64,000 nucleotides of DNA from Lewinella sp. IMCC34183 (GCF_003390915.1 NZ_QMEM01000002.1:124001-188000), one strand, 5' to 3'. Counted from the stretch's first letter, positions 1 through 8,046 are shown. The notes: generated from the letters alone by a model not told the origin. Program-made: numbers and translations.

Positions 1-915
1 GCGTTTATCGATCCGGTGATCGATCCGGCTACCCGGACCGCAGCGGTGCGGGCGGAGGTAGTGAACCGGCGGGGGCGCCTCAAGCCGGAGATGTTCGTCA
101 CCGGGCAACTGGAGACCTCCGCCCGGGGCGGATCGCCGACCGCGGACGCGGAGCTCACCGTGCCCCGCACCGCCGTGCTCTGGACGGGCGAGCGCTCGGT
201 GGTGTACGTGGAGGTGGCCGACACGGAGGTGCCGACCTACGAATTCCGCGAGGTGGAGCTCGGCGATGCGGTGGGCGACGGGTACCGGGTCGTCTCCGGC
301 CTCAGTCCCGGGGAACGGGTCGTCACCAACGGTGCCTTCAGCGTGGATGCCGCGGCCCAGCTCCGCAACCAGCTAAGCATGATGAACCGCGACGTGGTGG
401 TGCAGGGGGCAGCCAGAGCCGCCGCACCGGGAGCCGGAGGTCCGACCCCCGCCTACCGGGAAGGTACTCCGGAAGCCTTCCGCGATCAGCTGACCGCCGT
501 GGCCGATGCCTACCTGTCGCTCAAGGATCGCATGGTCGCTTCCGAGACCGCCGGTGCCGCGGTACTAAACCCCCTGCGCGAGGCGATCGGGGCCGTGGAT
601 ATGGCGCTGCTGCGGGGCGACGCCCACGGCTACTGGATGGACCAACTGAGTGCGATGAACGAGCACCTCGAACAGCTGGCCGCCGCCGTCGACGTCGACG
701 GACAACGCCGACAATTTGGCTATTTCTCGCGGGCACTGATCAACGCGCTGACCGCCTTCGGCTCGGGGGAGCAGCTGTACCTACAGCACTGCCCGATGGC
801 CTACGACAACCAGGGGGGAGACTGGATTAGCCAAACGGCCGAGATCCGCAACCCCTTCTTCGGAGATGCCATGCTGACGTGCGGGTCGACTACGGACACT
901 CTTGCGCCCCGGTAA
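1..915 (+). CDS. RND efflux membrane-fusion protein with C-terminal DUF3347 (5' end outside window)
   Basis: The reading frame is open from base 1, so this is the C-terminal 304 codons of a longer gene. The first part (AVRAEVVNRRGRLKPEMF, then the VVSGLSPGERVVTNGAF segment) is typical of the membrane-proximal beta domain of HlyD/CusB periplasmic adaptors. A Pro/Gly/Ala-rich linker follows. The last ~150 residues form a DUF3347 domain ending in the HCPMA...W...NPFFG...ML.CG pattern, whose His, Met and Cys residues suggest soft-metal (copper) binding. The family role is to bridge an RND pump and an outer-membrane channel. The adaptor's pump should lie upstream, outside the window. The stop is 10 bp before the HMA-AraC gene, which suggests one transcript. 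The copper assignment is inference from the domain and the neighbours. Confidence 0.9.
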   Translation, partial: AFIDPVIDPATRTAAVRAEVVNRRGRLKPEMFVTGQLETSARGGSPTADAELTVPRTAVLWTGERSVVYVEVADTEVPTYEFREVELGDAVGDGYRVVSGLSPGERVVTNGAFSVDAAAQLRNQLSMMNRDVVVQGAARAAAPGAGGPTPAYREGTPEAFRDQLTAVADAYLSLKDRMVASETAGAAVLNPLREAIGAVDMALLRGDAHGYWMDQLSAMNEHLEQLAAAVDVDGQRRQFGYFSRALINALTAFGSGEQLYLQHCPMAYDNQGGDWISQTAEIRNPFFGDAMLTCGSTTDTLAPR

Positions 916-925
916 ACAAGAAATT

Positions 926-1495
926 ATGCCTAATTTAACTACGTTCTACATTGATAATATGGTCTGCGACCGCTGCAAGCACGCGGTCCGCCAAACCGCG
1001 GCTCACCTCGGATGGCGGATCAAGCGCCTCGAGTTGGGGGAAATGACCGCATGGCCGCCCAACGGGGAGCGGGACCACCCACGCCTCAGGGGGCAACTCG
1101 AAGGCCTGGGCTTTCGCGTGCGGACGGACGCGGGGGGCGTGGTAGCGCGGATCAAGGGGCTGATCGTCGATTATGTGTATGACGACCTGGCCAAGTCGGA
1201 GACTACCCTGTCGCAGCTCATCATCGCCGATATCGGGCAGAGCTACCCCCACCTCAGTCGCTTGTTCCGGCGCGAGGAGGGGCGGACCATCGCCGACTAC
1301 TACCTGGCCCAGCGTATGGAGCGCGCCCGCAAGCTGCTGGCCACGACCGACGAGCGGGTGTCGACCATCGCCTATCGCCTGCACTACGGAACCGCCGGGC
1401 GGTTTGCCGCCGTGTTCCGCGAGATCATGGGCTGCTCGCCGACCGAATACCGGCAACACGGCACGTATACGCCGCGCCCCCTGGACAGCCTGTGA
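926..1495 (+). CDS. HMA-like metal-binding domain fused to AraC-type HTH regulator
   Basis: 189 residues. The first ~75 resemble a ferredoxin-like HMA domain with Cys14 and Cys17 in MVCDRC, close to the GMTCxxC site of copper chaperones. Residues ~85-180 are a two-HTH AraC DNA-binding domain (QSYPHLSRLFRREEG, then the second helix pair around VSTIAYRLHYG). No usual AraC sugar-binding domain is present, so the protein could sense metal directly through the Cys pair. The ATG at 926 was chosen over a TTG at 902 because 902 lies inside the preceding gene and adds only non-family residues. It sits between two DUF3347 genes at the head of the copper cluster and is a candidate regulator of it. DNA targets are not visible. 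Confidence 0.88.
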   Translation: MPNLTTFYIDNMVCDRCKHAVRQTAAHLGWRIKRLELGEMTAWPPNGERDHPRLRGQLEGLGFRVRTDAGGVVARIKGLIVDYVYDDLAKSETTLSQLIIADIGQSYPHLSRLFRREEGRTIADYYLAQRMERARKLLATTDERVSTIAYRLHYGTAGRFAAVFREIMGCSPTEYRQHGTYTPRPLDSL

Positions 1496-1576
1496 CCGCA
1501 AAATGTGAACAGGCATAGCAAAAAGTGAGTAAGCCAGATGCCGGGTTTACCGGTTATTACGGTACAACTACCGCAT

Positions 1577-2128
1577 ATGAAGCCGCTAACCTTTGCTACG
1601 CTACTGACGCTGTCCCTCGCAACCCTCTCCTGTGGGAGCGGCGACGCCACCGAAAATGCGACCGAGGTCGGGATAGAAACCCCGGCACAGCACCGGGAGT
1701 CCGAGGCCGCTGCCATTGACATCGCCGACGCCGAATTCACCGATCCGCTGGTGGACAAGGTGTTTCAGAACTACCTCAACCTGCGCAGCGCCCTCGTCAA
1801 CTCCGACAGCGGCGAGGCGGCTACCGCTGCCGGCAACCTGGCCGAAACCTTCGGGAGCGACCGCCGGGAACTGAAGCAACTGGCCCGGCAAATCGCCGAC
1901 ACCGACGACCTGGCCCGGCAGCGGGAGCACTTCAGTGCGCTGACCGGACAACTGGGAGACCTGATCAGGGAGCAGTTGAGTGCTGGTACCATCTACCGTA
2001 TGCACTGCCCGATGGCCTTTGACGGGGAAGGGGCCGACTGGTACTCCGAGGTGAGCGAAATCCGCAACCCCTACTTCGGAGATAAAATGCTGACCTGCGG
2101 CAAGGTGGAGGAGGAGATCGGCGGCTGA
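1577..2128 (+). CDS. DUF3347 lipoprotein, putative periplasmic copper-binding
   Basis: 183 residues. A lipoprotein signal ends at Cys19 (LATLSC), then a ~35-residue linker leads to a DUF3347 domain: YLNLRSALVNSDSGEA near the start and MHCPMAF, DWYSE, NPYFGDKML and CGK at the end. The same conserved His/Met/Cys pattern ends the adaptor at 1-915, so this looks like a stand-alone version of that metal-binding tail. Likely membrane-anchored on the periplasmic side, passing or sequestering Cu. The ATG at 1577 is preferred over 1538 because it gives a clean lipoprotein signal. It lies 81 bp after the HMA-AraC gene and 64 bp before the DUF305 gene, on the same strand. Confidence 0.9.
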   Translation: MKPLTFATLLTLSLATLSCGSGDATENATEVGIETPAQHRESEAAAIDIADAEFTDPLVDKVFQNYLNLRSALVNSDSGEAATAAGNLAETFGSDRRELKQLARQIADTDDLARQREHFSALTGQLGDLIREQLSAGTIYRMHCPMAFDGEGADWYSEVSEIRNPYFGDKMLTCGKVEEEIGG

Positions 2129-2192
2129 GCCAGGTCCGCCTTCGTTTACGGATCTGCCCGGCACCCGCGGCCGCGCCAAACTGAATCGCACT

Positions 2193-2645
2193 ATGAACCC
2201 CTACCTGAAATTCGGCCTGATGATGGCCAGCTCCTTCGTCATCATGTACGCCGTCATGTTCCTCAACGTCGACGTGTTCGACCACGTGATGCTGAGCCCC
2301 ACCCGCACCTACATGACCTTCCTGATGATCGCGCCGATGGCCATCGTCATGATGGGCTTCATGTGGCATATGTACAAGAACAAAGCTTATAACTACGCGA
2401 TCCTGGGCGTGGCGGTAGTAACCTTCGTGCTTTGCTACGTCGGATTGCGGCAGCAGATCCTGGTGAGCGACGTGCAGTGGATGAAGGCCATGATCCCGCA
2501 CCACTCCTCCGCGATCATGGTCAGCCAGAAGGCGCACCTGAAAGATCCCGAAGCCATCAAGCTGGCCGAAGAAATCATCGAAGCCCAGGAAAAGGAGATC
2601 GCCGAAATGAAGCGCATGATCTACCGCCTGGAAAACCAAGAGTGA
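2193..2645 (+). CDS. DUF305 membrane protein, copper cluster
   Basis: 150 residues. Three hydrophobic stretches (about residues 5-25, 40-58 and 65-85) are followed by a DUF305 segment with MIPHHSSAIMVS and two amphipathic helices ending in EAQEKEIAEMKRMIYRL. The HH and repeated Met residues are the DUF305 hallmark. The family is common beside copper genes, but its function is not established; metal binding is inferred. The gene is followed by five copies of a heptamer repeat and then by the Cys-rich protein gene, 53 bp downstream. Confidence 0.9.
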   Translation: MNPYLKFGLMMASSFVIMYAVMFLNVDVFDHVMLSPTRTYMTFLMIAPMAIVMMGFMWHMYKNKAYNYAILGVAVVTFVLCYVGLRQQILVSDVQWMKAMIPHHSSAIMVSQKAHLKDPEAIKLAEEIIEAQEKEIAEMKRMIYRLENQE

Positions 2646-2647
2646 CT

Positions 2648-2682
2648 CGCAACCCGCAACCCGCAACCCGCAACCCGCAACC
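2648..2682 (+). repeat. Tandem heptamer (CGCAACC)x5
   Basis: Five perfect head-to-tail copies of CGCAACC fill most of the 53-bp gap between the DUF305 and Csp-like genes. They begin 2 bp after the stop codon. This is a slippage-prone microsatellite placed just upstream of a start codon (ATG at 2699), so copy number could alter the spacing of the leader. Confidence 0.95.
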
Positions 2683-2698
2683 TAAAAAGACAACAACC

Positions 2699-3028
2699 AT
2701 GAGTGCCCCCCTTAACGTAAACTACCTAGACTGCATCCAGGCCTGCCAGAAGTGCCTCCTCGACTGCAAAGTGTGCCTGACCAAGATGGCCGGCATGGAA
2801 AGCATGAACGACTGCCCCTGGTGCTGCATCCAGTGCATCGAGGTGCTGGAAGCCAGCATCGGACTGATGGCCGCCGACAGCAAATTCGCCGCCGAGCACT
2901 GCGCGCTGTGCGCCAAGGTGTGCGACTACTGTGCTGAACAGTGCGCCGAGCACGACCACGACCACTGCCAGCGCTGCGCCGAGAGCTGCCGTGAGTGCGC
3001 CGAGGAGTGCCGCAAGATGGCCGCCTGA
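2699..3028 (+). CDS. Cys-rich four-helix-bundle copper storage protein (Csp/DUF326-like)
   Basis: 109 residues with 19 Cys, mostly in CxxxC and CxxC spacing along predicted helices (DCIQACQKC, CIQCIEV, CALCAKVC, CQRCAESC) plus an EHDHDHC patch. This matches the Csp/DUF326 family, in which Cys residues line the core of a four-helix bundle and hold many Cu(I) ions. There is no signal peptide, as in the cytosolic Csp3 type, so storage in the cytoplasm is inferred. It lies between the DUF305 and multicopper oxidase genes, on the same strand. Confidence 0.92.
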   Translation: MSAPLNVNYLDCIQACQKCLLDCKVCLTKMAGMESMNDCPWCCIQCIEVLEASIGLMAADSKFAAEHCALCAKVCDYCAEQCAEHDHDHCQRCAESCRECAEECRKMAA

Positions 3029-3060
3029 TCCCCACCCCGTTAACCTAACCCAATCGCCCC

Positions 3061-5613
3061 GTGGGAATCTTCCCCCGCCAACTTCTCGGATTGGCCCTGT
3101 CGCTGCTGTCGCTCACCCTCGTGGCACAGTCCCGCAAGGGTACCCTGGACCTGATACCCGGACAAACGATCCCGGGCTTCGACGGGCAGGTCGTGAGCTA
3201 CTACCTGTCGGTGGCCGATACGGTGGTCAACTTCACGGGCAAACCCACGCGCGCACTGGCTACCAACGGGCAGATTCCCGCCCCGGTACTACGCTTCACG
3301 GAGGGCGATTCCGCGCGGCTTTACGTGACCAACCGCACCGAAGGAACCGTATCCTTCCACTGGCACGGCCTGCTTTTGCCTAACAAGTACGACGGGGTAC
3401 CGCTACTGAATACCACGCTGATCGAGCCGGGGGACACCTACGTGGCTTCCTTCCCCATCGTGCAGCACGGAACGTACTGGTACCACTCGCACACGGAGCT
3501 GCAGGAGCAGAAGGGGCTGTACGGCCCCATCGTGATCCAACCCCGTAGCGGGGCGGTGGCGGATAAGGAGAAGGTGGTGGTGCTCTCGGACTTTACCGAG
3601 CAACGGCCCCACGAGGTGCTGCGGCAGATCAAGCGGCACACCGACTGGTTCGCCATCAAGCGGGATGCCCTGCAGAGCTACGCAAGGGCGTTGGCGTCGG
3701 GCAACCTGGGTAAGCAACTCTGGCTCGAGTGGAACCGGATGCCGGGCATGGACCTCGCCGACGTCTACTACGATGCCTTCCTGGCCAACGGTCGGCTGGC
3801 CGACGACTATGCCGACTTGGCCGCCGGGGAAACCCTGCGGCTGCGGGTCGTAAACGGCTCGGCCAGCTCGCACTTCTGGCTGCAGTTCGCCGGTGGGAAG
3901 ATGAAGATCGTGGGCGCGGACGGACTCGAAGTAGTACCCACCGAAGTGGATAAGCTGCTCATCGCCACCGCGGAAACCTACGACATCGAGGTCACCCTGC
4001 CCGCCGACGGCCGCTACGAATTCCGCGCCACCTCGTGGGACCGCTACAAGCACACCTCGGTGTGGCTGGGCAGCGGTACCGAGCACCCGGCTCCCGAACT
4101 GCCGCCGGTAGACTACTACGCCCTCACCCAGGAAATGCAGGACATGATGGACGGCATGCCGGGCATGCAGATGGGCAAGGCCCCGTCGAACGTGCCGGAG
4201 GCCGAGCTGTACCCCGCCGGGCAGGCGCCCACCAACGCGGCCATTCAGATGCAGTCTATGATGGACATGGGCATGTCCATGGAAGGCATGAACCACGACG
4301 GGATGGACCACGGGGCAATGAAGCAGGAAACTATGGACCACGAAGCCATGAAGCAGGGAAATATGGACCACGAGGGGATGGACCACGAGGGGATGGACCA
4401 CGAGGGCATGGACCATTCCGGTATGGACCACGAAGCCATGGGGCACGATATGCCGGGTATGCAGTCGGACACCGCCACGGACGGTAAGACCTACCGGGCC
4501 GCCGAGGAGGACGGCAAGCAGATGGATACGGCAGCGATGCCCGGCATGGGTACGGAGCAGCCGATGGGCGTGATGATGACCGGCTACTACGAGCTGCAGC
4601 AGGAGTACCCGCAGGAGACCATCTTCGACTACAATATGCTGCGGTCGCCAGTAGCCACCGAGCTGCCCGACGACCGGCCGGTGCGCGTGGTGCACCTCTA
4701 CCTGGGTGGTAATATGCTGCGCTACGTGTGGATGATCAACAACAAGCCGCTCTCGGCGGCGGACAAGATCATGGTGGAGCGCGGAGAGAACGTGCGCTTC
4801 GTCTTTCACAACACGACGATGATGAGCCACCCGATGCACCTGCACGGCCACTTCTTTCGCGTGATCAACGCGGCGGGCGCCTACGCCCCGCTCAAGCACA
4901 CGGTGAACGTGGCGCCCATGGAGACCACCATCATCGAGTTCGCCGCCACGGAGGACAAGGACTGGTTCTTCCACTGCCACCTGCTGTACCACATGATGTC
5001 GGGCATGGCCCGGATCATCGGTTACGGAGGCAGCTCGGACCTGCTCATCGCCGACCGGGCGGACTACGACAAGTTCGCCATGGACGACCGGCAGTACTTC
5101 GGTACTGCGACCCTCTCGGCCATGAGCAACGCATCCTGGGCCGACTTCGCCTGGTTCAACCTGAACAAGGAGTTCAGCCTGGAGGGGGGGGCGGACTACT
5201 CCGGCAACTTTGAGGTAGAGGGCAAGGCGATGCGCTACCTGGATCCGCGGCAGTACTGGTCGGCCTACGTAGGCGCCGAACTGGACGGCGAACGGGAGAT
5301 GGATGCCGAGACCGGCCGGGAACAACTGCAAACCGAAGCGGTGGCCCTGGCCGGCGTACGGTACTTCCTACCAATGATGGTGTGGTCGGACCTGCGGGTG
5401 GATCACCGTGGCCGTATCGAGCTGCAGCTCGAGCGGGAAGATATACCCCTGACCAGCCGGTGGCGCGCTTCGGCCGGCGGCCGGTACAACTTCATGAATC
5501 AGCAGCTGGAGTACACCTTCGGCACCAGCTACATCCTGGGGCAGTACTGGGGCGTGGCGGCGCGATACGACAGCGACTACGGGCTGGGGGCCGGCCTGCA
5601 GATCGTTTGGTAA
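3061..5613 (+). CDS. Multicopper oxidase (CopA/PcoA-like) with Met/His linker and C-terminal CopB-like barrel
   Basis: 850 residues with a GTG start; the signal peptide ends near LVAQ (residues 1-23). Copper ligands are all visible: HWH at 100-102, HSH at 142-144, HPMHLHGH from 590, and HCH at 638-640 with H644 and axial Met649. Residues ~410-467 are a repetitive Met/His segment (GMDHE units), like the Met-rich loops of CopA/CueO that bind Cu. After the oxidase, residues ~680-850 look like a CopB/PcoB outer-membrane beta-barrel (alternating strands, GVRYFLP, ending in an aromatic residue). Expected activity: oxidation of Cu(I) in the periplasm. It is longer than a usual CopA because of the fused tail. 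The start is 32 bp after the Csp-like gene, with no better in-frame ATG. Confidence 0.93.
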   Translation: MGIFPRQLLGLALSLLSLTLVAQSRKGTLDLIPGQTIPGFDGQVVSYYLSVADTVVNFTGKPTRALATNGQIPAPVLRFTEGDSARLYVTNRTEGTVSFHWHGLLLPNKYDGVPLLNTTLIEPGDTYVASFPIVQHGTYWYHSHTELQEQKGLYGPIVIQPRSGAVADKEKVVVLSDFTEQRPHEVLRQIKRHTDWFAIKRDALQSYARALASGNLGKQLWLEWNRMPGMDLADVYYDAFLANGRLADDYADLAAGETLRLRVVNGSASSHFWLQFAGGKMKIVGADGLEVVPTEVDKLLIATAETYDIEVTLPADGRYEFRATSWDRYKHTSVWLGSGTEHPAPELPPVDYYALTQEMQDMMDGMPGMQMGKAPSNVPEAELYPAGQAPTNAAIQMQSMMDMGMSMEGMNHDGMDHGAMKQETMDHEAMKQGNMDHEGMDHEGMDHEGMDHSGMDHEAMGHDMPGMQSDTATDGKTYRAAEEDGKQMDTAAMPGMGTEQPMGVMMTGYYELQQEYPQETIFDYNMLRSPVATELPDDRPVRVVHLYLGGNMLRYVWMINNKPLSAADKIMVERGENVRFVFHNTTMMSHPMHLHGHFFRVINAAGAYAPLKHTVNVAPMETTIIEFAATEDKDWFFHCHLLYHMMSGMARIIGYGGSSDLLIADRADYDKFAMDDRQYFGTATLSAMSNASWADFAWFNLNKEFSLEGGADYSGNFEVEGKAMRYLDPRQYWSAYVGAELDGEREMDAETGREQLQTEAVALAGVRYFLPMMVWSDLRVDHRGRIELQLEREDIPLTSRWRASAGGRYNFMNQQLEYTFGTSYILGQYWGVAARYDSDYGLGAGLQIVW
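4288..4461 (+). repeat. Met/His-rich coding repeat in multicopper oxidase
   Basis: Codes for roughly eleven imperfect 5-residue units of the type GMDHE or AMKQE. The DNA repeats are nearly identical 15-mers around 4369-4410, so the tract can expand or contract in frame. The Met and His side chains are plausible Cu(I)/Cu(II) ligands. Confidence 0.85.
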
Positions 5614-5640
5614 CTTGTTCAACCCCTCAAAGACGACGCT

Positions 5641-6195
5641 ATGAGACGCCTCCTCTTCTCCGGTATACTCGCCAGCTTGTTTCCCCTGGTGGCCGTCGGC
5701 CAGCAGTTGCAGGAATCCTCGGTGGTGAGCCCCTCGCTTTCGGAACTTCCTAACCTGCACCCCCTGGTGGTGCACGTACCGATCATGATGCTGGTACTGG
5801 CTGTGGTCACGCAGCTAGCCTCCTTCTTCGTGTGGAAGAAGCAACTCGACTGGGTGACCTTCCTCATGCTGGCGGGCGGGGTCGTAGGGGCCTTCCTTGC
5901 GGGCGAGGTCTTCCACCCCCACACCAAGGGCCTCACCGATGCAGCCCAGCAAACCATGAAGCTCCACGATACCTGGGCCGACTATACCATCTGGAGCAGC
6001 GTCGTCGCGTTGGTGCTGAAGGGGCTCAGCCTTTTCGTCCTTGCGGGTAAGCGCTGGCTGGAGATCGTGACCACGCTGGTCCTCGCCTTCTCGGCCGTGG
6101 CCGTGTCGATCACCGGCCACTACGGCGGCACCCTGGTCTACATCCACGGGGTGGGCGTGCAGGGGAATTACGTCGAAGCCGAACACCAAAAATGA
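5641..6195 (+). CDS. DUF2231-like membrane protein
   Basis: 184 residues. An N-terminal signal-like segment (cleavage near AVGQ) is followed by four hydrophobic helices (~55-75, 80-100, 117-138, 142-160). The LHPLVVHVPIMML motif is the hallmark of DUF2231-type proteins, where conserved His residues may bind heme or metal; further His occur in FHPHTKG, KLHDTW and TGHYGG. The function is not established. It starts 27 bp after the multicopper oxidase, and its stop overlaps the next small gene by an ATGA junction, so it is in the same operon. Confidence 0.85.
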   Translation: MRRLLFSGILASLFPLVAVGQQLQESSVVSPSLSELPNLHPLVVHVPIMMLVLAVVTQLASFFVWKKQLDWVTFLMLAGGVVGAFLAGEVFHPHTKGLTDAAQQTMKLHDTWADYTIWSSVVALVLKGLSLFVLAGKRWLEIVTTLVLAFSAVAVSITGHYGGTLVYIHGVGVQGNYVEAEHQK

Positions 6196-6320
6196 CCACT
6201 ATGAAAGACTGCTGCCGACCCGACCAAAAGCCCGGCCCCGTTAAGCGGGTACTCAACAAGCTCACCACGATCATCCTTGCCGCGCTGGCGATAGCGGCGC
6301 TGCTGGCGGTCCTGTTCTAA
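6192..6320 (+). CDS. Small membrane peptide with N-terminal Cys pair
   Basis: 42 residues from an ATG that overlaps the stop of the previous gene (ATGA at 6192-6195); an in-frame ATG at 6201 would give 39. The peptide starts MTTMKDCCRPDQKPGP and continues into one hydrophobic helix of ~18 residues (IILAALAIAALLAVLF) running to the C-terminus. The Cys pair before a single transmembrane helix could bind soft metal on the cytoplasmic face. Translational coupling and its place between DUF2231 and HMA genes support a real gene. No family is recognised. Confidence 0.7.
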   Translation: MTTMKDCCRPDQKPGPVKRVLNKLTTIILAALAIAALLAVLF

Positions 6321-6330
6321 CCAACCTATT

Positions 6331-6552
6331 ATGAAAACCTACCTCTTCAAGACCAACATCAACTGCGGCAACTGCCTGCGCAGCGTGACCCCCTTCCTGA
6401 ACGAGAACGAGCACATCAAGAGCTGGCAGGTCGACCTGGATAGCGACGACCGTATCCTAAGCGTAGAGGGCGACGACAAACTGACGGCCCACGACGTGAC
6501 GGTAAGCGTGGACGAAGCTGGATTTGACGCCCGGGAGATCGAGCGGGCCTGA
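6331..6552 (+). CDS. HMA-domain metallochaperone (CopZ-like)
   Basis: 73 residues forming one heavy-metal-associated domain. The metal site is NCGNC (Cys12, Cys15) in place of the usual MxCxxC, followed by the beta-alpha-beta pattern SWQVDLD, ILSVEG and a final VDEAGFDARE helix/strand. There is no signal peptide, so it likely ferries Cu(I) in the cytoplasm, perhaps to the Csp store or the regulator. It lies 10 bp after the small membrane peptide gene and is followed by a pair of 13-bp palindromes. Confidence 0.88.
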   Translation: MKTYLFKTNINCGNCLRSVTPFLNENEHIKSWQVDLDSDDRILSVEGDDKLTAHDVTVSVDEAGFDAREIERA

Positions 6553-6560
6553 ACCTGACG

Positions 6561-6589
6561 CACATCCGATGTGTGGCACATCCGATGTG
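6561..6589. repeat. 13-bp palindromic element, two units (16-bp step)
   Basis: Two copies of CACATCCGATGTG (6561-6573, 6577-6589) separated by TGG. Both have the CCG centre. They start 8 bp after the HMA gene stop and end 19 bp before the permease ATG. Confidence 0.95.
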
Positions 6590-6608
6590 CGTCTGCAAAC
6601 CCTAACGC

Positions 6609-7835
6609 ATGAATACGTTTCTTTCCCAGTGGGGCGAAGCCGCCTACACCTCCGTCGGTTTTTTTTGGATGGCCCTGTGGGCCTTTGCCTTCGGTTACCT
6701 CGTCAGTAGTATGATCCAGGTGCTGGTGACGCAGGAGCGTATGCAGCGGGCCATGGGTGGAGAGGGTGCCCGGCAGGTCGGGCTGGCCGCCTTATTCGGC
6801 TTCATCAGTTCCTCCTGCAGCTTCGCGGCGCTGGCCACGACCAAGTCCCTGTTCAAGAAAGGCGCCGGCTTCGTACCCTCCATTGCCTTCCTCCTGGCGA
6901 GCACCAACCTGGTGATCGAGCTGGGGGTGGTGATCGCGGTCTTCCTCACCTGGCAATTCGTGGTGGGTGAGTACGTCGGTGGCCTGTTGCTGATCGGCTC
7001 GGCGTGGTTGTTCATCCGACTTACCCGGCCTAAAGCACTGATTGAGGAAGCCCGCGACCGCCTCGGCGGCCAGGACGAAGATACCGACAAGGACCTCCCC
7101 AACTGGAAGGAGCGGCTGGTCGAGTACGACGCCTGGAAAAAGATCGGCAAGCGCTACCGCATGGAGTGGGGGATGGTGTGGAAGGACGTCACCGTAGGCT
7201 TCACGATCGCCGGTATCGTGGCGGTGTTCATCCCCACCGGCTTTTACGAAACGCTGTTCATCGGCACCGGCGGGGACGGCGGCTACACCTTCCTACAGAT
7301 CCTGGAGCACACCCTCGTCGGGCCGGTGATGGCCTTCATCACCTTCATCGGCAGTATGGGCAACATTCCGCTGGCGGCGGTCCTGTTCGACAACGGCGTG
7401 AGCTTTGCCGGCGTGATGGCCTTCATCTTCAGCGACCTGGTCGTTTTTCCCGTGCTGCGCATTAATGCGAAGTACTACGGGTGGAAAATGGCCCTGTATA
7501 TCCTGCTGACGCTCTTCGTTTCGCTGGTGGCCACTACCCTGGCCCTCCACTACGGCTTTTCGCTGGCGGGTCTGCTGCCGCAAGGGGCCGGCCAGGGCGG
7601 CGGCATCACCGACCAGCAGTTCTTCAAGCTCGACTACTCCTTCTGGCTCAACGTGGCCTTCGTGGTCGGTTCCGGCGTCCTTTACTGGCTCAGCACGAAA
7701 AAGATCAGCGACGACAGCCTGAAAGGCATGCACGAAATGCCCGACAAGGGTTGGGTAGAAACGGTGCTCTTCTGGCTGGCCATGGTCAGCTACGCCTGGT
7801 TGCTGGGGGGGCTGGCGATCAAGTTTTTCGGGTAG
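6609..7835 (+). CDS. ArsP-type permease (PF03773-like)
   Basis: 408 residues with about ten membrane helices in two similar halves. Hallmarks are the SSSCSFAALA motif with a Cys in the first half, the following FVPSIAFLLASTNL helix, and the matching GSMGNIPLAAVLFDNGVSF segment in the second half. The halves are joined by a charged loop around residues 145-185. The family includes arsenical and metalloid permeases and many members of unknown substrate. Its position at the end of the copper cluster makes metal or metalloid export likely, but the substrate is inferred. The upstream gap to the HMA gene is 56 bp and holds a pair of 13-bp palindromes. Confidence 0.88.
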   Translation: MNTFLSQWGEAAYTSVGFFWMALWAFAFGYLVSSMIQVLVTQERMQRAMGGEGARQVGLAALFGFISSSCSFAALATTKSLFKKGAGFVPSIAFLLASTNLVIELGVVIAVFLTWQFVVGEYVGGLLLIGSAWLFIRLTRPKALIEEARDRLGGQDEDTDKDLPNWKERLVEYDAWKKIGKRYRMEWGMVWKDVTVGFTIAGIVAVFIPTGFYETLFIGTGGDGGYTFLQILEHTLVGPVMAFITFIGSMGNIPLAAVLFDNGVSFAGVMAFIFSDLVVFPVLRINAKYYGWKMALYILLTLFVSLVATTLALHYGFSLAGLLPQGAGQGGGITDQQFFKLDYSFWLNVAFVVGSGVLYWLSTKKISDDSLKGMHEMPDKGWVETVLFWLAMVSYAWLLGGLAIKFFG

Positions 7836-7858
7836 CCCTGGCCTACGCCAGCCCCCCG

Positions 7859-7887
7859 CACATCCGATGTGCACCACATCCGATGTC
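7859..7887. repeat. 13-bp palindromic element, two units (16-bp step)
   Basis: CACATCCGATGTG at 7859 and CACATCCGATGTC at 7875, separated by CAC. It lies in the gap between the convergent permease and PAP2 genes, 23 bp after the permease stop. Confidence 0.95.
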
Positions 7888-7945
7888 GGGGGCGACGGCG
7901 CGCGGGTGCCGGGATTTCCCAGCAATTCGGTCGTTTTCCGGCTAC

Positions 7946-7958
7946 CACATCGGATGTG
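7946..7958. repeat. 13-bp palindromic element, single unit
   Basis: One CACATCGGATGTG in the middle of the same convergent gap; the only isolated intergenic unit. Confidence 0.92.
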
Positions 7959-7997
7959 CGCCGGCGGATCAGGCGGTTTTTAGGCCAGCGTCCTTGC

Positions 7998-8026
7998 CAC
8001 ATCGGATGTGCAGCACATCCGATGTA
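7998..8026. repeat. 13-bp palindromic element, two units (inverted pair)
   Basis: CACATCGGATGTG (7998) and CACATCCGATGTA (8014) with spacer CAG. CGG and CCG centres make the pair a nearly perfect hairpin with a 3-nt loop. It ends 20 bp downstream of the PAP2 stop. Confidence 0.95.
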
Positions 8027-8046
8027 CACACGCAATCGGCGGCAGC

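Noticed and set aside
3403-5331. A 642-codon open frame on the - strand
   Set aside because: Antisense to the multicopper oxidase, whose copper motifs are complete.
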